The notes under the pieces are model-generated. The model did not search any database and was not told where the DNA came from. It saw only the letters and a list, made by a program, of their open reading frames with translations. DNA of 13,444 nucleotides from an uncultured Bacillota bacterium. GTDB lineage: Bacteria; Bacillota; Clostridia; Peptostreptococcales; Anaerovoracaceae. Location of the stretch: assembly GCA_946408315.1 (NCBI GenBank), contig CAMJRV010000025.1, positions 1 through 13,444 of the forward strand, written 5' to 3'. Both the position numbers and the translations under genes were made by a program. Positions 8,055-13,444 of this stretch are shown here, one piece after another (the first letter of the stretch is position 1; every line of letters begins with the position of its first letter).

Positions 8055-9566
8055 ATGGTTGATTCATCTTTCGGAGAGCTTTTATACGCTAACACTCCTA
8101 TGGCTATCATCCTTCTTTTCACCCTGATTCCGCTCGTTATCGGCTCTATGGCTTCTCAAAACTCCATTTCAACCATATCCGACTTTTTTATCTGCAGCAG
8201 GTCGCTGGGAACGACAATCTCATTTTTTACCGTCTATTCTACCTGGTGGAGTTCCTTTGCCTTTCTCGGTTCGATTTCCTATTTCTATTCTGTAGGCTCC
8301 GTATACTGGACTGCGATCGGGTGGAACGTGCTTTTCGGCGTCCTTTATATGTGGTTTGGATTGAGGATCTCCGAATATGGAAAGGAAAAAGGCTATGTGA
8401 CGCCGGTCCAGTTTTTTTCGGATATTTACGAATCCCCGCTGTTGAATAAGCTCGTTACGGCCACGATGATCGTCTTCACCATTCCCTATATTCAGATCCA
8501 GATTTTCGGCGGCGCCATTATCATAGAAATTGCGACGAAAGGGATCGTTCCGTGGCAGCTTTGTGCGCTGATGTTTTATCTGGTCATGATCATTTACCTG
8601 TGGGCCGGAGGTCTTCGCGCGGTGGCCTGGGCAGACGTCTTCTACGGAGTGCTGCTCTTCTTCGGCATGCTTGCGGGAGGCTTTCTCCTGATTCGTGAGG
8701 CGGGCGGAGCGGAAATCGTCTTTTCCAGATTAATCGCGGAACGGCCGGAGCTGATTTTACTGCCCGAGGATTCCCGTACTGCCGGAATCTCCATGTGGAT
8801 CACCATGTTTCTTCTCGTACCTGTCGGCGCCTTGATGGGGCCGCCGATGTGGCTCCGCATGTTTGCTGCAAAAGAGCGGAAAACTTTTTACATTATGCCG
8901 CTTCTGATCAGCTGTGCTACCATCGCATATCTGGGGTCCATGTTTGCCGGAAGCGCTGCTGTCTTTCTTCCGGTTGACGGCGTGAAATCGACGGACACGA
9001 TCCTTCCGCTGCTTCTCGTTCAGTATGCCCCCGGCTGGCTGATGTCCATCATTATGTGCGGCGGCGCCGCAGCCTGCCTTTCTACCGCAAATGCCGATAT
9101 ACACGCGGTTTCTTCCTTGATTACGCTGGATATCTATAAACAGTATGTTCGTCCGAAATCCACGGAAAAGCATATCGTGTTTATCGCTAAGATCAGCATC
9201 CTCGTTTACTCTGCGGCAGCGTACCTGAGTCTGATTCTGGCGGAATCGATGAATTCCATCATTCTGACAGGGTTTACGGCATTCAGCGGAATGGCTCAAC
9301 TGGTCGTGCCGGTAACCGGTGCGCTGGTCTGGAAGCGGTCGAATTCTTCCGGCGCGATTGCCGGGCTGCTGACCGGTGTCACTTTCACCTTGATCTTCTC
9401 TTTCTGGAAGCCGGTCGAACTGCCGCTGGCGCCCGGCCTGATCGGGCTGATCCTGAACGGTTCCATATTCATTCTATGCGGCAGCTTCCTATCTCATAAG
9501 TCAAACACGGAAAATAAGATCGCCTTGTACAAAATCGGATCGTTTGAGGATTTTACAGCGGATTGA
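8055..9566 (+). CDS. Sodium:solute symporter (SSS family)
   Basis: Inner-membrane Na+-coupled importer of 503 residues with about 13 hydrophobic segments, the normal size for the family. The segment SEYGKEKGYVTPVQFF after the second or third helix is typical of SSS members. S343/T344 in CLSTANADIHAVSSLITLDIY align with the PutP S340/T341 pair of the second sodium site, and the same stretch ends in the usual LDIYK. The start at 8055 is chosen because GAGGGGAGG lies 8 nt upstream. An in-frame ATG at 8013 directly abuts the -10 box and lies upstream of the predicted transcript start, so it cannot be used. Substrate is not evident (amino acid, pantothenate or organic acid are all possible). Its divergence from a two-component pair suggests that pair may regulate it. 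Confidence 0.92.
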   Translation: MVDSSFGELLYANTPMAIILLFTLIPLVIGSMASQNSISTISDFFICSRSLGTTISFFTVYSTWWSSFAFLGSISYFYSVGSVYWTAIGWNVLFGVLYMWFGLRISEYGKEKGYVTPVQFFSDIYESPLLNKLVTATMIVFTIPYIQIQIFGGAIIIEIATKGIVPWQLCALMFYLVMIIYLWAGGLRAVAWADVFYGVLLFFGMLAGGFLLIREAGGAEIVFSRLIAERPELILLPEDSRTAGISMWITMFLLVPVGALMGPPMWLRMFAAKERKTFYIMPLLISCATIAYLGSMFAGSAAVFLPVDGVKSTDTILPLLLVQYAPGWLMSIIMCGGAAACLSTANADIHAVSSLITLDIYKQYVRPKSTEKHIVFIAKISILVYSAAAYLSLILAESMNSIILTGFTAFSGMAQLVVPVTGALVWKRSNSSGAIAGLLTGVTFTLIFSFWKPVELPLAPGLIGLILNGSIFILCGSFLSHKSNTENKIALYKIGSFEDFTAD

Positions 9567-9645
9567 TCGGACGGATTCCCGTTTGTAAAGATTGCCATCT
9601 TCGCAGCGTCAATTTGGGATTCTCCATAAATCCGGCGGCGTCCCA

Positions 9646-9674
9646 TTGCTTTTTCACTTCTCTTCGTTTACAAT
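9646..9674 (+). promoter_or_regulatory. Promoter of the diguanylate cyclase gene
   Basis: TTGCTT (9646-9651), exactly 17 bp, then TACAAT (9669-9674). The predicted start is near 9681, inside the adjacent palindrome at 9676-9696. I see no convincing terminator between the symporter stop (9566) and this promoter. Confidence 0.6.
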
Positions 9675-9675
9675 A

Positions 9676-9696
9676 AGAGTAACTTAAAGTGACTCT
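9676..9696. promoter_or_regulatory. Palindromic operator overlapping the transcription start of the GGDEF gene
   Basis: Reads AGAGT-n-ACTT-n-AAGT-n-ACTCT: 9 of 10 symmetric pairs match around a central base. It is framed by GTTTACA (9666-9672) and TGTAAAC (9696-9702), a second inverted pair. Its place immediately after the -10 box fits a repressor site. The inner GAGT/ACTC arms recall MerR-family operators, but the regulator is unknown. Confidence 0.55.
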
Positions 9697-9731
9697 GTAA
9701 ACTTCAGGACGGTCTGAGGAGAGGTGAGATT

Positions 9732-11261
9732 TTGCAAGCTTCGCTGAATGTGTTCGTTTTGCTCGTCTTCATGGCAACGATATCCTCTATCCTTTTGATT
9801 CTATATTCCATCAGACAGCGCGCCGTTGAAAAATCTTATTTTCTGATCTTTCTCTCCGGCACGACATTTCTTTATACCTTCGGCTATCTCCTGGAAATCC
9901 TTTCGCCCACACTGGAAGCTGCCTTTTACGGAGTGCGGATGCAGTATATGGGATTGCCCTTAATCCTGCCGATCTGTTATCTGTTTGTGCGGGACATTCA
10001 TGGAGAGAAACGGTTCAAGGTTCCAAAGCTCTTTTTACTTTTTACAGTGCCTGTTCTCAGCATTCTCTCAATGCAAGCGTATCCGCTGCTGCGAATTTAC
10101 TACACCCATATAGAGTACATTTCAAATCATTACATTGCCAATTGCCGGATCTATCCCGGTCCCCTGTATCACCTGTATACAGCTTACAGCTACCTGCTCT
10201 TTTTTCTGATTCTGTGGCTGATTCTGAAGCATTTAAAGGGAAGCGGCAGGCTGAAAAGGCGGCAAAGTTTTATTCTTTTGGCGGCATGCTTGATTCCGGT
10301 AATCTGCAGCATTCCCTACGTGCTTTCTGCCGCCAAGCTGCGGTATGACTTTACTCCGATTGGGAACGCCGTTTCCATGGCGCTGCTGCTCTACGCGGTG
10401 CGTTACCATAATCTGATCAGTGTTGTGCCTCTGGCGCGGGCCCAGGTGATCGAAGCGATGGAGGACGCCTTTATTGTCTGCGACAACGATCTGAATTTTT
10501 TGGATGCAAATCGCGCAGCCAAGCGGCTATTTCCGGAGATGAACCTGCTGATGCCCGGCGAGGCCATGAAAGGGGCGGAGCGCTTTCAAAACGAAGCGGA
10601 ATTATGTATCCAGACGGACGGAGAATCCCGAATTTATAAGCTGACCCAGACACGAATCCTTCAGGGAAGCAAAAGCAGCGGCGTCTGCATCGTGCTCCAT
10701 GACATCACCGAAAAAGAAAAGCTGCTGGAAAAGCTGCACATTCAGGCATCCTTTGATCCGCTGCTGGGGATTTACAATCGGGGCGCCTTCTTTCGCTTTG
10801 CCAACTTGATGCTGGGCGCCAGAGACGCGGAAGACCGATCGTATGCCTTACTGATGATCGACCTTGATTTTTTCAAGCAGGTCAACGATACCTATGGACA
10901 TCTTGCCGGCGATACGGTGCTGAAGACCGTTTCCGGCATTGTAAAAGAAAACTTTCGTAAAGATGATGTGATCGGCCGTTATGGCGGCGAGGAAATCGTC
11001 GTTTTGCTGGAGAACGTTTCTCCGGACCGGGGATTTGATGCGGCGGAAAAACTTCGGGAAATGATCGAGAATACCCCTGTCTCTCATCAGGGGAGCACGA
11101 TAAATATCACTGTCAGCATTGGGGTGGCTTACTCTCCTTCCGGAGAGGTACATTCGCTGGAGGATATGCTGGCTCAGGCAGATTTGGCATTGTACAAGGC
11201 CAAAAACAATGGGCGCAACCGGATGTGGCCGTCCCAGGAAGGTGAAAATGGATATGCGTGA
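9732..11261 (+). CDS. Membrane diguanylate cyclase (7TM-PAS-GGDEF)
   Basis: Makes cyclic di-GMP from two GTP. It has 509 residues: about seven hydrophobic segments in residues 1-230, resembling the 7TM sensor module of histidine kinases; a PAS-like domain ~235-330 (VIEAMEDAFIVCDNDLNFLDANRAA to CIVLHDITEKEK); and GGDEF ~335-500, starting at FDPLLGIYNRGAFF (D342). The active-site loop is RYGGEEI (GGEE at 418-421), so it should be catalytic. The product-inhibition site RxxD is intact as RKDD (R409, D412), five residues before GGEE. The start is TTG at 9732, with GAGGTG 5 nt upstream; no ATG with a ribosome site fits better. It appears to be a single-gene transcript, controlled by a promoter-operator just upstream. 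The ligand sensed by the membrane or PAS part is unknown. Confidence 0.94.
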   Translation: MQASLNVFVLLVFMATISSILLILYSIRQRAVEKSYFLIFLSGTTFLYTFGYLLEILSPTLEAAFYGVRMQYMGLPLILPICYLFVRDIHGEKRFKVPKLFLLFTVPVLSILSMQAYPLLRIYYTHIEYISNHYIANCRIYPGPLYHLYTAYSYLLFFLILWLILKHLKGSGRLKRRQSFILLAACLIPVICSIPYVLSAAKLRYDFTPIGNAVSMALLLYAVRYHNLISVVPLARAQVIEAMEDAFIVCDNDLNFLDANRAAKRLFPEMNLLMPGEAMKGAERFQNEAELCIQTDGESRIYKLTQTRILQGSKSSGVCIVLHDITEKEKLLEKLHIQASFDPLLGIYNRGAFFRFANLMLGARDAEDRSYALLMIDLDFFKQVNDTYGHLAGDTVLKTVSGIVKENFRKDDVIGRYGGEEIVVLLENVSPDRGFDAAEKLREMIENTPVSHQGSTINITVSIGVAYSPSGEVHSLEDMLAQADLALYKAKNNGRNRMWPSQEGENGYA

Positions 11262-11302
11262 AATCCCATATCATGTAAAGATAACATTTCTGAAAAAAAG
11301 GT

Positions 11303-11331
11303 TTGACAGAAGACTCGAAATGCAGTAAAAT
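11303..11331 (+). promoter_or_regulatory. Promoter of tRNA-Leu
   Basis: Perfect TTGACA (11303-11308), 17-bp spacer, TAAAAT (11326-11331). The predicted start is near 11338, about 50 nt before the mature tRNA. This is the strongest sigma-70-type promoter in the window. Confidence 0.85.
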
Positions 11332-11387
11332 AAATCTTGTTCAGTCGCACAGAGTTTTATCTCACCGCTGATTGAAAGACATGCTAT

Positions 11388-11474
11388 GCAGGCATGGCGG
11401 AATTGGCAGACGCGCACGGTTCAGGTCCGTGTGAAGGTTCCTTCATGGAGGTTCGAGTCCTCTTGCCTGCACCA
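11388..11474 (+). tRNA. tRNA-Leu (anticodon CAG), CCA encoded
   Basis: Class II tRNA of 87 nt including CCA. The acceptor stem pairs GCAGGCA (11388-11394) with TGCCTGC (11464-11470), followed by discriminator A and CCA. The D arm is GGCGGAATTGGCAGACGC. The anticodon stem is CACGG/CCGTG with loop TTCAGGT, giving anticodon CAG for CUG codons. The long variable arm is a perfect 6-bp TGAAGG/CCTTCA hairpin, and the T arm GGAGG-TTCGAGT-CCTCT is intact. It is followed at once by a terminator. A copy of its last 18 nt before the final A occurs again at 11812-11829. Confidence 0.97.
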
Positions 11475-11514
11475 AAAATCCCAGAATCTGGTAAAACTAG
11501 ATTCTGGGATTTTT
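11474..11514 (+). terminator. Intrinsic terminator of tRNA-Leu
   Basis: A 16-bp perfect stem (AAAAATCCCAGAATCT at 11474-11489 with 11499-11514) with a 9-nt loop, ending in TTTTT. It begins at the last base of the tRNA. Confidence 0.92.
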
Positions 11515-11534
11515 CTATGTACGGGGCAAGAGAA

Positions 11535-11660
11535 CGAGAACCTGAACAGGCATGGAGCGGTAAGAAAACCATCGTGGATGGTTTTCAGCGACATGGCCCG
11601 AAGCCCTGTGCTTGGGCGAGGGCGGCAGATTTGCGAAGCAAAGATGCAAAATCCTCTTGC
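11535..11660 (+). repeat. Structured tandem unit 1 (candidate ncRNA or element end)
   Basis: G+C-rich unit opening with CGAGAACCTGAA (11535-11546) and closing with GATGCAAAATCCTCTTGC (11643-11660). Between these lie a first hairpin based on GGCATG/CATGGCC (11549-11554, 11592-11598) with a perfect apical 10-bp stem GAAAACCATC-GTG-GATGGTTTTC (11564-11586). A second hairpin, GCCCgAAGC/GCTTgGGC, spans 11596-11617. The motif GGGCGGCAGAT (11620-11630) and a small TTTGC-GAA-GCAAA hairpin follow. The stretch CAGGCATGG at 11547-11555 repeats the 5' end of the tRNA, and the closing TCCTCTTGC repeats part of its T arm. It differs from unit 2 in sequence but not in shape. I do not recognise a known RNA family, and it contains no credible coding frame. 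Confidence 0.5.
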
Positions 11661-11688
11661 GCAATTAAAATCAAAAGATGGAGAAGGG

Positions 11689-11829
11689 CGAGAACCTGAA
11701 AAGGCAGACTGCGGCAGGAAAGGCTCCGGTGGAGCGTTTCCCGTAGTCTGGCCCGAGCCGCCTGAACGGGGCGGTGCAGGGCGGCAGATGCGACGACAGG
11801 AGCAGATGCAAAGTCCTCTTGCCTGCACC
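11689..11829 (+). repeat. Structured tandem unit 2 (candidate ncRNA or element end)
   Basis: Second copy of the unit, offset by 154-162 nt depending on the motif: CGAGAACCTGAA (11689-11700), GGGCGGCAGAT (11779-11789) and GATGCAAAGTCCTCTTGC (11805-11822). The first hairpin is based on GGCAGACT/AGTCTGGCC (11703-11710, 11745-11753), with inner stems GGAAA/TTTCC and GCTCC-GGT-GGAGC. The second is based on GCCC/GGGC and GCCGCC/GGCGGT (11751-11782). These occupy the same places as in unit 1 with different bases, as in compensatory change. It ends in an exact 18-nt copy of the tRNA-Leu 3' end, AGTCCTCTTGCCTGCACC. Confidence 0.5.
11812..11829 (+). repeat. Direct copy of the tRNA-Leu 3' end (att-like)
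   Basis: AGTCCTCTTGCCTGCACC is identical to 11456-11473 in the tRNA, 356 bp away in the same orientation. A shorter diverged copy (TCCTCTTGC) lies at 11652-11660. Duplication of a tRNA 3' end is the usual footprint of tyrosine-integrase insertion. Here it falls at the edge where the sequence turns A+T-rich. No integrase gene is visible in the window. Confidence 0.5.
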
Positions 11830-12061
11830 CATTTCTATTTATCGAATCAATCAAAGAGATATTGAATTATATTATCAATAGATGTAAAATATAGTAAAAT
11901 AAATAGTAAAATGGCCAACGGGGTTGATACTAGATAGTATTGCCTTTTTTATTAATGCACTATAATGTCTATAACACGAAGCTCAAATAGATGGATGTTT
12001 TGTCGCGAGAATAAAAGGATTATCGAAACAACTGTGCTAAATATAATAGTGTGGAGGAAAG
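11830..12061 (+). other. A+T-rich non-coding stretch with promoter- and terminator-like signals
   Basis: No gene is seen. It contains a 12-bp-spaced direct repeat TAGTAAAAT (11892-11900, 11904-11912). A weak hairpin ATACTA-GA-TAGTAT (about 11927-11940) is followed by GCC and six T, a possible weak terminator for transcripts from the tandem units. Two -10-like TATAAT boxes (11961-11966 and 12042-12047) have no good -35 partner; the first is the likelier promoter for the gene at 12062. Confidence 0.4.
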
Positions 12062-13444
12062 ATGGCAGGTATTAAATTCTTTTCGGAGCGTGATATGGCT
12101 TGTGGTTGGGAGTTGGATAAAATAGTTGAAAAGGTTAATGAAAAGGCTATTGAGGCAGAGTGGCGTATTACTGATGTCCTAGATTTTCACAACATCTTAA
12201 AGTATATAAGTATTGAAAGATTTGGGGATTACATTGCAAAACAAACAGGTATTGAAGTAAAAGCGTACACGAAACAGATTAAGGAGAAAACTGGCTTTTT
12301 CATTGGCAATCACAAGGATGGATATATCAATCTTTACAGTGATATTGAATTTGATAATACTGATGATTTTTTTGAGATTCTCGAAGGCTATAAATTATAC
12401 GAAAAAATTGAGGCTCAGGATTTTAAACATTTTCTAGAGAAAGAAAATGTACATATTTATACAATACTCAAGTTTAAGAAATTGACTGAGTATTATGATA
12501 AAGAAGTTAAAGAAGTGCTATTATCTGACGCTAATAATGCAGAGATCATTCTATCAAAGCACCTTAGAGAAAATGATTTGCATTTGCCATTATCTTTGAA
12601 GGAATCGGAAGCGTTACGATTAATTGATGAATATATTGACTCGCCGCAAGTTAATTTAAATATATTGAGACAAATCATTACTTTTCCTGTAGGTAAAGGG
12701 CTAAATATTCCTGATAAAATTAAATTACATGCTAATAGAAAAGCTAAAGATGAAGAAGATCGGTTTTTTAGTGATAGAACGGGTTTTGAATCTGGTGTAT
12801 TAATCTCATATCCCACAGATCAAGATGACGCAGTTTTGGCTAACATGGATGGGAGAACGGCAGAAATTAAAGTAAGTCGAAATTGGATAGAGGAAAACTT
12901 AGATTATCCAACACTTTGGAATAATTTTATTTACATATTCAATTTTGTAGACAGCAAAATGCGACTCGAATTTGACTCGAAAAAAAGTGAGATGGGTGTA
13001 TTAGAACCTTTTATACGACCAAATGGTGAACATTTGTATAATACCTCATTTTCATTTGGCTTCAAGGAGATGCTGTCTGATGCAGAAATTTATAGTTATA
13101 TAAAAGTACTAAGTGGTTTTGGTATAAGATTAGAAGGCATGATTGAATGGTTTTTTGACGACTACTTGAAAGAGGAGTTTTGTATTAATGACTTCATTGT
13201 CAAAATGCCATCAGAAGAAGCGTCTTACTTTGAAAAATGCAGGACTATTCTTCCAGAGATTGATAGAATTTTTAAGCAATATAATGTTCTGATTGAAGAT
13301 GGAGTGATCGACCAGGAATTAATTCAAATATCTTCTTCAAGCGTTAAATACAAAGATATTATGTCTTTTAATGAAAAAAAGTATGTTTATTCTTCTAGCG
13401 ATTGGTATAAAACTGCATCATTCTTACTGTTTTCTGATCAAAGC
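12062..13444 (+). CDS. Large protein of unknown function, 3' end outside window
   Basis: ATG at 12062 follows GGAGG (12053-12057) at 4 nt, and 461 codons are open to the window edge, so the gene is real but incomplete. The protein (MAGIKFFSERDMACGWELDK...) is soluble-looking, charged and rich in Asp, Glu, Lys, Ile and Phe. There is no signal peptide, membrane segment or recognisable catalytic motif. Notable stretches are LRQIITFPVGKGLNIPDKI, the W-rich NWIEENLDYPTLWNNFIYIFNFVD, IRLEGMIEWFFDDYLKEEF and KCRTILPEIDRIFKQYNVLIEDG. I believe similar hypothetical proteins occur sporadically in Firmicutes, but I know no function. Codon use and base composition are much more A+T-rich than the genes at 5430-11261. 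Its position just beyond a tRNA with a duplicated 3' end suggests acquired, accessory DNA. A defence or mobile-element role is only a guess. Confidence 0.85.
   Translation, partial: MAGIKFFSERDMACGWELDKIVEKVNEKAIEAEWRITDVLDFHNILKYISIERFGDYIAKQTGIEVKAYTKQIKEKTGFFIGNHKDGYINLYSDIEFDNTDDFFEILEGYKLYEKIEAQDFKHFLEKENVHIYTILKFKKLTEYYDKEVKEVLLSDANNAEIILSKHLRENDLHLPLSLKESEALRLIDEYIDSPQVNLNILRQIITFPVGKGLNIPDKIKLHANRKAKDEEDRFFSDRTGFESGVLISYPTDQDDAVLANMDGRTAEIKVSRNWIEENLDYPTLWNNFIYIFNFVDSKMRLEFDSKKSEMGVLEPFIRPNGEHLYNTSFSFGFKEMLSDAEIYSYIKVLSGFGIRLEGMIEWFFDDYLKEEFCINDFIVKMPSEEASYFEKCRTILPEIDRIFKQYNVLIEDGVIDQELIQISSSSVKYKDIMSFNEKKYVYSSSDWYKTASFLLFSDQS

Noticed and set aside
8757..9299. 180-codon open frame on the minus strand inside the symporter gene
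   Set aside because: It lies wholly within a well-supported gene, is rich in Arg, His and Asp as antisense frames are, and has no ribosome site or family features.
9567..9645. Terminator after the symporter gene
   Set aside because: Only short weak pairings (for example ACGG/CCGT near 9570-9581) without a U tract; not enough to call.
11535..11829. CRISPR array or simple satellite
   Set aside because: Only two units, diverged in sequence and about 125-140 nt long, without uniform repeats and spacers.
11386..11865. Open frames running across the tRNA and the tandem units on both strands
   Set aside because: These are the familiar false proteins produced by tRNA-Leu sequence (AELADAHGSGP-like). 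They span a terminator and G+C-rich hairpins, and lack independent ribosome sites.
12493..12816. 107-codon open frame on the minus strand
   Set aside because: Shadow of the long plus-strand gene starting at 12062, which has a strong ribosome site and a 461-codon open frame.

Overview
The window looks like chromosome of an anaerobic, probably amino-acid- or peptide-using member of the Firmicutes (Clostridia). The basis is the strong AGGAGG-type ribosome sites, a TTG start, a sigma-54 activator tied to a catabolic operon, A+T-rich hairpin terminators and a tRNA with an encoded CCA end. This is inferred from style and gene families; no species can be named.

Layout. (1) Positions 2-5342, plus strand: the C-terminal part of a sigma-54-dependent activator (AAA+ plus a TyrR/Fis-like helix-turn-helix), a strong terminator, and a near-consensus -24/-12 promoter (995-1009). 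An apparent operon follows: an MFS carrier, a PepD-like M20 dipeptidase and an AbgB-like M20 amidohydrolase, ending at a hairpin usable from both sides (5379-5415). The likely logic is that the activator senses a small molecule and switches on uptake and intracellular hydrolysis of a dipeptide or N-acyl amino acid. (2) Positions 5430-7854, minus strand: a two-component system, histidine kinase then OmpR-type response regulator. (3) Positions 8055-9566, plus strand: a sodium:solute symporter divergent from the kinase, with an extended -10 promoter and a 16-bp palindrome in the shared upstream region. Control of the symporter by the two-component pair is plausible but unproven. (4) Positions 9732-11261: a membrane diguanylate cyclase (7TM, PAS, GGDEF) with a TTG start, preceded by a promoter whose start point lies inside a near-perfect 21-bp palindrome. 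(5) Positions 11388-11474: tRNA-Leu(CAG) with its own promoter and terminator.

After the tRNA the sequence changes character. Positions 11535-11829 hold two diverged tandem units of about 125-140 nt, rich in G+C. Their hairpins keep the same layout while the stem sequences differ. The second unit ends with an exact 18-nt copy of the tRNA 3' end. From about 11830 the DNA becomes strongly A+T-rich and carries one long gene of unknown function (12062 to the window end, 461 codons open). This resembles the tRNA-proximal edge of an acquired island whose far end is outside the window. The tandem structured units and the unknown gene are the least explained parts.
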